This document shows, one piece after another, positions 34,523 through 42,036 of a stretch of DNA of 59,232 nucleotides. The DNA is from Anaerolineales bacterium (GTDB taxonomy: Bacteria > Chloroflexota > Anaerolineae > Anaerolineales > Villigracilaceae). The first letter of the stretch is position 1. Each line of letters begins with the position of its first letter. The DNA lies in contig JANWWK010000019.1 of the NCBI GenBank assembly GCA_025056175.1, forward strand, positions 1 through 59,232. The letters run 5' to 3'. Made by a program: the position numbers and the translations under genes. Under the pieces are notes generated by a model that did not search any database, had not been told where the DNA came from, and was given only the letters and a program-made list of their open reading frames with translations.

Positions 34523-34894
34523 TTAGATGAGTTTTGCGAGGTCTTCGGTCGCGCGGCGCATATCCAGGAAGATAAGGCCGAGTTTGGCTTGTTCACGGGC
34601 GAGGGCGGTCAATACGGCTTCCTCACCTACAGACATGAGAACGACAAAGCCTTTTTCGCCTTTGATATACACCTGCTCCAGAGAGCCGCGCCCAAGTTCA
34701 GTTGCAATTCGCTCACCAAGCGAAAGCATAGCGGCAGACATGGCCGAAACGCGGTCTTCTTCGACGCCTTGCGGCAGGGCAGATGCAATGCTCAAACCAT
34801 CTACGCTCACGACGGCTGAGGCTTCAATATCCGGCGAGGACGCCTGCAACGCGCGCAGACGGTCCACCATCAGTTGAGTGCGTGACTTGGACAA
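34523..34894 (-). CDS. Roadblock/LC7-domain protein
   Basis: A 123-residue single-domain protein of the roadblock/LC7 superfamily (MglB-like). Features are LMVDRLRALQASSPDIEASAVV..DGLSIASALP, then LGERIATELGRGSLEQVYIKG and the final strand VLMSVGEEAVLTALA. Prokaryotic members regulate small Ras-like GTPases or act as dimeric scaffolds, but no GTPase gene is in the window. The start is TTG 34894, because AGGAGG lies 6 nt upstream; the open frame to 34924 has no ribosome site. It is the first gene of a four-gene operon behind a strong promoter. Confidence 0.85.
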   Translation of the reverse strand: MSKSRTQLMVDRLRALQASSPDIEASAVVSVDGLSIASALPQGVEEDRVSAMSAAMLSLGERIATELGRGSLEQVYIKGEKGFVVLMSVGEEAVLTALAREQAKLGLIFLDMRRATEDLAKLI

Positions 34895-34972
34895 GACGGC
34901 CCTCCTGACATAAAACTCAATCACCCGTCATCATCAAACGGCTGATTGGCATGATGTTGTAATTTTTTTGCT

Positions 34973-35001
34973 ACTTTAGCACAGCGATTTTTCTATGTCA
35001 A
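34973..35001 (-). promoter_or_regulatory. Consensus promoter of the roadblock-V4R-RR-GT2 operon
   Basis: On the minus strand TTGACA (34996-35001), 17-bp spacer, TAAAGT (34973-34978), with an AT-rich initial transcribed region and a leader of about 70 nt. Confidence 0.75.
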
Positions 35002-35089
35002 GTTTTCGTGCAACGCCGCTATTATAGCATGAGACGCCCAAAGCGTTGATAGTTCTGCGCAATTCAACTGTGCAATTTGTACTTCTTCC

Positions 35090-35162
35090 GTAACTATCTA
35101 CCCTCACCCGGCCACTCTCCCTGTGGGAAAGGGGCCGGGGGTGAGGGAAACCAGCTAGTTAC
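35090..35162. repeat. REP/MITE-like palindromic element
   Basis: A 73-bp imperfect palindrome. The ends GTAACTATCTACCCTCACCC and GGGTGAGGG..AGCTAGTTAC are inverted copies, enclosing CTCTCCCTGTGGGAAAGG. It shares its G-rich arm and the TAGTTAC end with the element at the left edge of the window (about 87-138). It has no open frame and could be mobilised in trans. Confidence 0.6.
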
Positions 35163-35278
35163 CCCAAAATAATGTTAATGCACTGCACCCAAATCCCTGC
35201 GCCGAAACAATGCTTTCACAACGAACTCGCCAGACAGAATGAGTATAATACCGTCAGACGCTACGAAGGGAGACGCCA

Positions 35279-36139
35279 ATGACTTTTTCAATTGTCGCTT
35301 ACGACCTCAAAGACGAAGCCTGGGGAGTAGCGGTGGCCTCCAAGTTCCCCGCGGTAGGGGCTGTCGTTCCCTGGGCACAAGCGGATGCAGGGGCTATTGC
35401 TACCCAGGCCTTTGCCAACGTATCCTACGGTATCCAAGGCCTGGAATGGCTGCGGCAGGGCATGAACGCCGAAACGGTTCTCTCCCGTCTGACCAACAGC
35501 GACTCAGGGCGGGAAACCCGTCAGGTCGGAATTGTGGACAGAAGCGGGCGCGCCGCCACTTTCACCGGCAAAGAGTGTATGACCTGGGCTGGCGGCCTGA
35601 GCGGGGCCGGCTACGCCATTCAGGGCAACCTGCTGGCCGGTCCCGATGTCATCTACAGCATGGAAAGCGCCTTTCTGCGCACCGATGGCGACCTGCCCAC
35701 CCGCCTTTATGCCGCACTGATGGCCGGCGACCGGGCCGGCGGTGACCGACGCGGTCGGCAAAGCGCAGCCATTCTTATCGTCAAAGCCCAGGCCGGTTAT
35801 GGCGGCTACACCGACCGCATGCTCGATTATCGCGTAGATGATGACCCCGACCCGGTGGTAAAATTGGGCGAACTCATCTACCTGCACCGGCTCTACTTCG
35901 GCAAAAGCCCGGAACACGAGCGCATTCCCCTGGCCGGCGCACCGCTCTTCGAGCTGCAAAAAGTGATGGCACGCCTGGGGTATCTCCAATCCCCGCCCAG
36001 TGGCCTGTATGACAAAGCCACCCGCGAAGCCTTCCGCGCTTTTACCGGCAACGAAAATTTCGAGGAACGCTGTGACCCCGATGCCGGCTGGATTGATGCC
36101 CCGGTGTACGACTATCTTTTGCGGAAATTCGGAAAATGA
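35279..36139 (+). CDS. DUF1028 Ntn-hydrolase-like protein with peptidoglycan-binding tail
   Basis: A 286-residue protein. Residues 1-215 form a DUF1028 domain (TFSIVAYDLKDEAWGVAVAS, AQADAGAIATQAFANVSYG, GIVDRSGRAATFTG, GNLLAGPDVIYSM), which has an Ntn-hydrolase-like fold and often accompanies amidase genes. Residues 222-286 resemble the short peptidoglycan-binding-like tail found with this family (LFELQKVMARLGYLQSPPSG). No signal peptide is visible. The reaction is unknown. Its stop overlaps the next ATG (ATGA), so it is coupled to the HAD phosphatase. Confidence 0.87.
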   Translation: MTFSIVAYDLKDEAWGVAVASKFPAVGAVVPWAQADAGAIATQAFANVSYGIQGLEWLRQGMNAETVLSRLTNSDSGRETRQVGIVDRSGRAATFTGKECMTWAGGLSGAGYAIQGNLLAGPDVIYSMESAFLRTDGDLPTRLYAALMAGDRAGGDRRGRQSAAILIVKAQAGYGGYTDRMLDYRVDDDPDPVVKLGELIYLHRLYFGKSPEHERIPLAGAPLFELQKVMARLGYLQSPPSGLYDKATREAFRAFTGNENFEERCDPDAGWIDAPVYDYLLRKFGK

Positions 36140-36936
36140 CCACACTCCCTCCCTCTGCCCGCGGACTCATCCTGGATATGGATGGCGTCCTGTGGGCTGA
36201 TTCTCACGCGTTGATAGACCTGCCCGCCACATTCGACCGGTTTCGAGAACGCAACCTGAAGGTGACGCTGGCAACCAACAACGGCACCCGCACAGTGGAA
36301 CAGTATCTGGAGAAACTGGCCGGTTTCGGCGTCACGGTTGAACCCTGGCAGGTAGTGACCTCTGCCCTGGCGGTGGCCGAGTTGCTCGCGCGGCGCTTCG
36401 CGCCCGGCACGCCGATTTTTGCCATCGGCGGCGAAGGCGTCATGCAGGCTTTGCGCGCCAAAGGGTTCATGCTTTTGTCGGTGGAAGAAGCTCCCCAGGC
36501 CGAAGCGGTTGTCTTCGGCATTGACCGCGCCATCACCTTCCAGAAAATGGTGGAAGCCACGTTGCTGGTACGGGCTGGCAAGCCATTCTACGCCACCAAC
36601 CCCGACAAGACCTTCCCCACCCCGCGCGGACAAATTCCCGGCGCCGGTGCCTGGCTTTCCGTCATCACAACCGCCAGCGAGGTACAGCCCGTCATTGCCG
36701 GCAAACCCCAAACAGCCATGCTGGAACTGGCACTGGAGCGGCTGGGAACGCCGCGCGAGGCCACCTGGGTCATTGGCGACCGATTGGAAACCGATATTGC
36801 CGGCGGACAGGCGCTCGGATGCCCAACCGCACTGGTATTGACGGGTGTCTCAACACGCGCCCAGGGGGAAGCCTGGACACCCCGCATAGACTTAATTGCC
36901 GACAGCCTGTGGGAATTGGTCAAACCCGAAACGTAA
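36136..36936 (+). CDS. HAD-superfamily IIA phosphatase (NagD-like)
   Basis: A 266-residue HAD hydrolase of subclass IIA. Motif I is LILDMDGVLW with both aspartates, motif II ATNNGTR, and the C-terminal motif WVIGDRLETDIAGGQALGC supplies the acidic residues for Mg2+. The cap domain between about 70 and 190 is of the NagD/p-nitrophenyl phosphatase type. Members remove phosphate from small metabolites such as nucleoside monophosphates or 2-phosphoglycolate; the substrate here is not known. Coupled to the DUF1028 gene. Confidence 0.9.
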   Translation: MTTLPPSARGLILDMDGVLWADSHALIDLPATFDRFRERNLKVTLATNNGTRTVEQYLEKLAGFGVTVEPWQVVTSALAVAELLARRFAPGTPIFAIGGEGVMQALRAKGFMLLSVEEAPQAEAVVFGIDRAITFQKMVEATLLVRAGKPFYATNPDKTFPTPRGQIPGAGAWLSVITTASEVQPVIAGKPQTAMLELALERLGTPREATWVIGDRLETDIAGGQALGCPTALVLTGVSTRAQGEAWTPRIDLIADSLWELVKPET

Positions 36937-36960
36937 GCCCCCAGACAGCCGCCGCAAGAC

Positions 36961-38796
36961 TCACGTCAACTCCCTGAGCCGTTGCGCCAGCAAAAAGACC
37001 GCCGCCGCCAGCAAGAGCGCCACCAATATCCAATACCAGAAATGAAAGAGCAGAATAAGAGCGCTGACGACAGCCAGCAGGGTGGTGATGCCTGCCACCG
37101 TCTCGACGAATGCACCACGTAGCACCGACTCGGTAACGATGAGCAGAAGCGTGGCAACGAACAGCCCCGCCCCCAAATGTGCCGGAGTAAACACCATTAA
37201 GCCAGCAAGCGTGAACAAAAGCAAACTCAGGCTGATGGCCGCCCAGGTCTGTGCAGCGCGCTCGAAGCGAATTTGCGCCGCCGGGGCTGGCGCCGCCAGG
37301 TGGTGAATATGCGCTTGCGGGTCATCCTGAAGACCTTGCCGCAGACGTTCCAGGCGATTGGTGAGGCTCTCAAGCAGGGCTGCATTTTCCGAAAACTCGC
37401 GGCGCAAGGCGCGCACTTCGGCGCGTAAAGCGTCTTTGACTTTTTCCAGCGCGGCATATTGCCTGGCAAGGTGGGGATTGCCCTCCATGCCCTTGAGTTT
37501 GATGCCCAGCAATTGCAGCTCCACCGCTTTTTTGGGAATCAGCCCGTGTAACTCGGCCTGACGGGCCGAGAGTTTTTCGCAATTCTCTTCCAACAGAGCC
37601 AACGCTTGCGACGGCGGGGGGATTTTTTCCAGCCCGGCAAAGCCCAACGGGTCATACCATGCGCCACGCGGCGAGCCATCGCGGTTGTACATCGGCCCGG
37701 CAGGCGCATTCTCGCCGGAGATGGGGTCGCGCGCAAATAACCCCCACAGACCACGATATTGACTGACCCACGGGGTACTTTCGTCTATCAGCACCGGCGA
37801 CCAGGCCGCAGGCTGACCAGGCCCAATCGAGAAGCCATCTCCGCGCGCATAGTCCACAAACGGAATGCGAAACGGATCGAACGGTTTTTGTCCGAGCGTT
37901 TCGGTCCAGAATTGGCTGAAGACGGCAAAAACGCGCCGCGCCCAATCCGGCAAATCGAGATGCGCTTCGGCCATGTATTCGCCTGGTCGAAAGTAAGAAG
38001 CGTGTGAACCAGCCCCAACATACACGACTGGATGCCCCTCCACAAAATCGAGTTCGCTCACATCGTCCCAGCGGCGGCGCAGGTCATCCCCCTGAAAATC
38101 GTGCGAAGCATAGGCCACCCATTCGGGGATGAGATGGCCGTCTTCTTCGTACAGATAAATCGAGATGTGCTCCCAATCGGCTTCATGGTCGTTAACGCCA
38201 TCAAAGCCAGAGCGCCAGTTGTTGTAGCAGTAAAAAAACCAGTATTGCAGAACCGTCCAGCCATTTTGCCGCGTTACACGTCCATAATAGGTGTAGCGCG
38301 GGGTTTCTTGCTGAAGGCGGTGATAAGCCAGTTCGGCTGCCGCCGCGAGCGCTGCTGGCACGCGCCCGCGCAGGAGGAACGACAGGGAAAACAAAGCATC
38401 CAGAATGCGTGGAAACAACCCACCCCGTGCCAGGCGTCCCAGGCCGGGGTGAAAAACGTTTCCGCTTTGGGCCTCCAGACGCGCCTGCTCGGCCAACGCC
38501 AGGGCGGCTTCGGAAAAACTGAGCGGTTCGATAAAGCGCAGGTAGTACACCGTGCCAAAGGGCGCCGAGCGGGGTTCGATGAGTTTCTGCACGTTCAGCT
38601 CACCTTGTGGCACGAGCAAGGTATCACGCCCTGCCCCTGCAGAATCGCCGCGCGCAGTCTCTGGGGCATGCGCCCAGAGACTGGATTCGCGCACATACGT
38701 CTCGATATCCATCGGATAGAATTTCTCACCGCGCGTAAAACGCAACACCGGCTCAAAACGGCGCAATAAGCTCAAATCAGAAGCATCGGCAGGCAT
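36961..38796 (-). CDS. Vps62-like protein with coiled coil and C-terminal membrane helices
   Basis: A 611-residue protein. The first about 350 residues resemble the Vps62/DUF946 domain: RFEPVLRFTRGEKFYPMDIE at the start, LQYWFFYCYNNWRSGFDGVNDHEADWEHI and VYVGAGSHASYFRPGEY. This is a rare domain in bacteria, best known from fungal and plant proteins of uncertain function. A coiled coil follows at about 390-500 (KDALRAEVRALRREFSEN), then four to five helices (520-611). The His/Asp/Glu-rich core (DHEADWEH, HASYF) could bind metal. ATG 38796 lies 11 bp after the upstream gene. Function is not assigned. Confidence 0.7.
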   Translation of the reverse strand: MPADASDLSLLRRFEPVLRFTRGEKFYPMDIETYVRESSLWAHAPETARGDSAGAGRDTLLVPQGELNVQKLIEPRSAPFGTVYYLRFIEPLSFSEAALALAEQARLEAQSGNVFHPGLGRLARGGLFPRILDALFSLSFLLRGRVPAALAAAAELAYHRLQQETPRYTYYGRVTRQNGWTVLQYWFFYCYNNWRSGFDGVNDHEADWEHISIYLYEEDGHLIPEWVAYASHDFQGDDLRRRWDDVSELDFVEGHPVVYVGAGSHASYFRPGEYMAEAHLDLPDWARRVFAVFSQFWTETLGQKPFDPFRIPFVDYARGDGFSIGPGQPAAWSPVLIDESTPWVSQYRGLWGLFARDPISGENAPAGPMYNRDGSPRGAWYDPLGFAGLEKIPPPSQALALLEENCEKLSARQAELHGLIPKKAVELQLLGIKLKGMEGNPHLARQYAALEKVKDALRAEVRALRREFSENAALLESLTNRLERLRQGLQDDPQAHIHHLAAPAPAAQIRFERAAQTWAAISLSLLLFTLAGLMVFTPAHLGAGLFVATLLLIVTESVLRGAFVETVAGITTLLAVVSALILLFHFWYWILVALLLAAAVFLLAQRLRELT

Positions 38797-38806
38797 ACAG
38801 GGACGG

Positions 38807-39265
38807 TCAATCAAGGCGTTCACCGGGGTCAGTCCTGATTTTGAAAATGCGCTGCACGTCGGCCTGGTTGAGCGCCAGGGCAATGAAGGTATCTGAGGCC
38901 ATGATGATGTAATTGGGACGCCCGTAAAAGTAACCGAGCAGAGAAACCGTGAGAGAAATGGCCGTCCACACCATCAAGACCACCCAACTCCAGCGTTTCA
39001 TCCGCAAAAAACCGGCCAGCACAACCAGGCCGCTCAACGAAAGCAAAGCATAGACCGTACTGGTCAGGAGCGCGCTGCCAAGCGGCGTGAGTTGCATCTC
39101 CCCCCAATCGAATAGCGCGCCATTCACACCGCTCTGAAAAATGCCAACCTGCTGCAAGGGCAAAATCGCCTGCACCAGGCGTGCAAGAAAAAGGACGAAA
39201 ATTGCCCAGGCAATCAGGGTAACGGCTATCGGGCGTTTCTGGCGCGAATGTCTGGCGCGAAACAT
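38807..39265 (-). CDS. Small four-helix membrane protein of unknown function
   Basis: A 152-residue protein with four predicted membrane helices (ITLIAWAIFVLFLARLVQ-like first helix, then helices near 60, 90 and 115). The cytoplasmic N-terminus is basic (FRARHSRQKR). No family is recognised with confidence. ATG 39265 is preferred because a -10 box TATACT (39272-39277) ends 6 nt upstream, which gives a leaderless start. The Vps62-like gene follows after 10 bp and is probably co-transcribed, so the two proteins may work at the same membrane. Confidence 0.7.
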   Translation of the reverse strand: MFRARHSRQKRPIAVTLIAWAIFVLFLARLVQAILPLQQVGIFQSGVNGALFDWGEMQLTPLGSALLTSTVYALLSLSGLVVLAGFLRMKRWSWVVLMVWTAISLTVSLLGYFYGRPNYIIMASDTFIALALNQADVQRIFKIRTDPGERLD

Positions 39266-39320
39266 GCTTTGAGTATACAACGCCCAACGTGGTTTTTCCA
39301 GTGAAGCAGGGAATTACCGC

Positions 39321-40262
39321 CTAAAAATCGCTCGGCAGCGCCGGTTTGGGGATTTCTCGACGGTCGTAAGGCGTCACCTGATAGACGTAATAGTTCAGCC
39401 AGTTGGCAAACAACAGATGCGCGTGTCCACGCCAGCGCACAACCGGCATACGGGAGGGATCATCTTCAGGGTAATAATTGACCGGCACATGAATCGGCAA
39501 GCCTTTGCTCACATCACGGTCATATTCGCTCTTGAGCGTCAGCGGGTCATATTCCGAGTGACCGGTGACGAAGATGTGTCGGCCATCCTTCGAGCCAACC
39601 AGATAGACACCAGCCTCGTCCGATTCGGCCAGAAGTTGAATATCGTCCACTTTTTCGATGTCCTCGCGGCGGATTTCGGTATGGCGCGAATGCGGCGCGT
39701 AGAAGACATCATCGAAGCCCCGTAAAAGCCGTTCGTGCGGTACCAGGGTACGATGCGCAAAGACGCCAAACATCTTGCGGGGAAGAGGATACTTTGGAAC
39801 CCCGTAGCGATGATACAGCCCGGCCTGCGCCCCCCAGCAGATGTAAAACGTCGACTCCACGTTGGTCTCCGCCCAGTCCATAATGCGGGTCAGTTCCTTC
39901 CAGTAATCCACTTCCTCGAACTCCATTTGCTCAACCGGCGCGCCAGTGATAATCAGACCATCGAACTTTTCGTTCCGCACGGCCTCGAACGTTTCGTAGT
40001 GATTGAGCAGATGGTCGGGGTCGGTATTCTTTGATTTGTGCGTGGCGGTATGTAGCAGCGTGATGTTGACTTGCAAGGCAGTGTTCCCCAACAGCCGCAG
40101 GAGTTGGGTTTCGGTGGCGATTTTGGTCGGCATCAGGTTGAGAATTGCCAGTTCCAGCGGACGAATGTCCTGATGTTCGGCGCGCTCTTCGCCCATCACA
40201 AAGACATTTTCGGCCTCCAGAATGGCACGGGCAGGTAAAGTGGAAGGAATACGAACGGGCAT
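39321..40262 (-). CDS. metA: Homoserine O-acetyltransferase, MetA type
   Basis: It activates the hydroxyl of homoserine for methionine synthesis. The 313-residue MetA-family protein keeps Cys142 in [15 protein letters not shown] as nucleophile, the later catalytic His in YAPHSRHTE and Glu in [10 protein letters not shown]. Position 111, which decides the acyl donor in this family, is Glu ([10 protein letters not shown]), as in acetyl-CoA-using enzymes; E. coli MetA has Gly and uses succinyl-CoA. The neighbouring metY uses O-acetylhomoserine, which agrees. The gene follows metY after 84 bp containing a hairpin-forming repeat and is presumably under the same SAM-I riboswitch. Confidence 0.93.
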   Translation of the reverse strand: MPVRIPSTLPARAILEAENVFVMGEERAEHQDIRPLELAILNLMPTKIATETQLLRLLGNTALQVNITLLHTATHKSKNTDPDHLLNHYETFEAVRNEKFDGLIITGAPVEQMEFEEVDYWKELTRIMDWAETNVESTFYICWGAQAGLYHRYGVPKYPLPRKMFGVFAHRTLVPHERLLRGFDDVFYAPHSRHTEIRREDIEKVDDIQLLAESDEAGVYLVGSKDGRHIFVTGHSEYDPLTLKSEYDRDVSKGLPIHVPVNYYPEDDPSRMPVVRWRGHAHLLFANWLNYYVYQVTPYDRREIPKPALPSDF

Positions 40263-40276
40263 AGCACCTCAGAATA

Positions 40277-40333
40277 ATGCAGAATGATGAATGCAGAATG
40301 CAGAAAGAGTTTCCTCGTTCTGCATTCTGCATT
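40277..40333 (-). repeat. Heptad repeat and 16-bp hairpin between metY and metA
   Basis: On the plus strand the heptads ATGCAGA (40277), ATGATGA (40284), ATGCAGA (40291) and ATGCAGA (40298) are followed by two inverted heptads TCTGCAT (40319-40332). AATGCAGAATGCAGAA (40290-40305) pairs perfectly with TTCTGCATTCTGCATT (40318-40333) around a 12-nt loop. It could attenuate or stabilise the metY-metA message. Confidence 0.6.
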
Positions 40334-40346
40334 TTATAGTGTGCGA

Positions 40347-41639
40347 TTAAGCGTTGAGCGCCTGGTCCAGGTCCCAGAGGATGTCTTCGATGTCTTCGAT
40401 GCCAACGCTCAAGCGGACGAAGTCGGGCCGCACACCGGCGGTTTCCTGCTGTTCAGGAGTCAGCTGGCTGTGCGTGGTTGTGGCCGGGTGAATCGCCAGC
40501 GATTTGGCATCGCCCACGTTTGCCAGGTGGCTGAACAGTTGCAGGCTATCAATGAACTTTTTGCCCGCTTCTGCCCCGCCCTTAATGCCGAAGCCCAACA
40601 CCGCACCTGCTCCTTTGGGCAAGTAGCGCCGGGCGCGTTCGTAATCGGGGTGGCTCTTGAGGCCGGGGTAAGTGACCCACGAAACTTTGGGGTGTTTTTC
40701 GAGAAATTCGGCCACCGCCTGGGCATTCTGGACATGCCGTTCGATGCGTAAGGAGAGCGTTTCAATGCCCTGTAAAGTCTGCCACGAGTTGAAGGGTGCC
40801 TGGCACGCGCCAATATCGCGCAGCACGTGAACGCGCGCCTTGATGGCAAAAGGCGGCAGCCCCACTTCGGTCAGCGAAGCATACACCAGGCCATGATATG
40901 AAGGGTCGGGTTCGGTAAAGTTTGGGTAGCGTCCACTGGCGTAATCGAAGTTCCCGCCATCCACAATCACGCCGCCAATGGTGGTGCCATGTCCGCCGAG
41001 GAATTTGGTGGTGGAATGGGTAATCACATTCGCGCCCCATTCAAACGGGCGGAACAGATACGGCGTTGCCAGGGTGTTATCAATGAACAGGACGATTTTA
41101 TGGCGGCGGGCAATTTCAGCCACTTCTTCGATGGGGAAAACGGCAATATCGGGATTGCCGAGCGTTTCACCGTAGAGAATTTTGGTGTTAGGGCGAATCG
41201 CGCGCTCGAAGTTTTGTGGGTCAGTCGGGTCCACAAACGTGACTTCGATGCCAAGTTTTGGCAAGGTGTACTTGAACTGGTTGTACGTGCCTCCGTAGAG
41301 ACGGCTCGACGTAACGATATGGTCGCCAGCATTGCACAGGGTGAAAATGGCCTGCGCCTGCGCTGCGTGTCCGCTGCTGGCGGCCAACGCCGCCACCCCG
41401 CCTTCCAGGTCAGCAATGCGCTGTTCCAGCACATCGGTGGTAGGGTTCATGATGCGGGTATAGATGTTGCCCAGTTCCTTGAGCGCGAACAGGTTCGCAG
41501 CATGTTCCGTATTGCGGAACTGATAACTGGTGGTCTGATAGATGGGTACAGCCCGGCTGCCGGTGGTCGGGTCAGGGGAATACCCGGCGTGCAGTTGACG
41601 GGTGGCGAAGCCAAACGTACGTGCAGGTTTGTTAGACAT
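40347..41639 (-). CDS. metY: O-acetylhomoserine aminocarboxypropyltransferase (sulfhydrylase)
   Basis: A PLP enzyme that makes homocysteine from O-acetylhomoserine and sulfide. The 430-residue protein of the Cys/Met-metabolism family shows FATRQLHAGYSPDPTTGSRA at the start, SSRLYGGTYNQFKYTLP near 110, and the PLP lysine in THSTTKFLGGHGT near 210. Its length of about 430 and the long loop after the lysine distinguish it from MetB/MetC (about 380). The start has GAGGAGG about 7 nt upstream. The leader carries a SAM-I riboswitch with terminator, so expression should fall when S-adenosylmethionine is abundant. Confidence 0.95.
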   Translation of the reverse strand: MSNKPARTFGFATRQLHAGYSPDPTTGSRAVPIYQTTSYQFRNTEHAANLFALKELGNIYTRIMNPTTDVLEQRIADLEGGVAALAASSGHAAQAQAIFTLCNAGDHIVTSSRLYGGTYNQFKYTLPKLGIEVTFVDPTDPQNFERAIRPNTKILYGETLGNPDIAVFPIEEVAEIARRHKIVLFIDNTLATPYLFRPFEWGANVITHSTTKFLGGHGTTIGGVIVDGGNFDYASGRYPNFTEPDPSYHGLVYASLTEVGLPPFAIKARVHVLRDIGACQAPFNSWQTLQGIETLSLRIERHVQNAQAVAEFLEKHPKVSWVTYPGLKSHPDYERARRYLPKGAGAVLGFGIKGGAEAGKKFIDSLQLFSHLANVGDAKSLAIHPATTTHSQLTPEQQETAGVRPDFVRLSVGIEDIEDILWDLDQALNA

Positions 41640-41699
41640 ATTGTGCCTCCTCAGGGTGTGATGATAGGGTTAGAGTTTGCCGCCCTTACCAGGAGAGAC

Positions 41700-41735
41700 A
41701 AAAAAATACCTCTCCTGGAAGTACAAGAAGAGGTA
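41700..41735 (-). terminator. Expression-platform terminator of the SAM-I riboswitch
   Basis: On the minus strand TACCTCT (41729-41735) pairs with AGAGGTA (41707-41713), followed by T7 (41700-41706). The 3' arm is part of CCAGGAGAG, which can instead pair with CTCTCCTGG around the T-run, so terminator and alternative fold exclude each other. Confidence 0.7.
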
Positions 41736-41767
41736 CGCGCGTTTACCATCCTCTCATCTTCCAGATT

Positions 41768-41852
41768 ACTCTGCCGGAATTGGCACCTTGACCTTGCGGT
41801 CAGGTTGTCGAGGCTTCACAGGGCCGGTCCCTCCGCCTCTCTGGATAAGAGC
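41768..41852 (-). ncRNA. SAM-I riboswitch (S-box) aptamer upstream of metY
   Basis: On the minus strand the order of S-box elements is complete: P1/P2 start CTCTTATCCAGAGAGG, core CGGAGGGACCGGCCC, TGTGAAGCC, ACAACC, a P4 hairpin TGACC-GCAA-GGTCA, then GGTGCCAATTCCGGC and closing AGAG. The conserved GGCAACC reads GACAACC, a small deviation. It controls metY-metA by binding S-adenosylmethionine. Confidence 0.93.
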
Positions 41853-41895
41853 GTATTCAAGTTGTTTTCGCTGTCCCTTGCAGCGAATTTCGCCG

Positions 41896-41924
41896 TTTAT
41901 ATCACCGATAAATTGGAGTGTCAA
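41896..41924 (-). promoter_or_regulatory. Promoter of the SAM-riboswitch metY-metA operon
   Basis: On the minus strand TTGACA (41919-41924), 17-bp spacer, TATAAA (41896-41901). Transcription would start near 41889, about 37 nt before the aptamer. Confidence 0.8.
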
Positions 41925-42024
41925 GGGCAAAATTGAAAATTTGTGTAAACAAGTGATTAAGCGCAAAAAGATGCGCCGCAAACCTGCCTGAGCGCCCCCG
42001 CCTTTTCATCGGCACAGGACGCAG

Positions 42025-42030
42025 TATAAT
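42025..42030 (+). promoter_or_regulatory. -10 box of the NYN gene, leaderless geometry
   Basis: TATAAT ends 6 nt before ATG 42037. TTTTCA at 42003-42008 is a weak -35 at 16 bp. No Shine-Dalgarno sequence precedes the start. Confidence 0.5.
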
Positions 42031-42036
42031 GACGGT

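Larger units (their letters stand above)
34895..35278. other. 384-bp divergent intergenic region
   Basis: No gene is seen. It holds the leader and promoter of the roadblock operon on the minus strand, the REP-like element at 35090-35162 and, near its right end, a plus-strand -10 box TATAAT (35244-35249). That box is followed by an AAGGGAGA ribosome site for the DUF1028 gene. Confidence 0.6.

Noticed and set aside
41652-41991. Small plus-strand genes in the metY leader
   Set aside because: The region is explained by the SAM-I riboswitch and its promoter on the minus strand.
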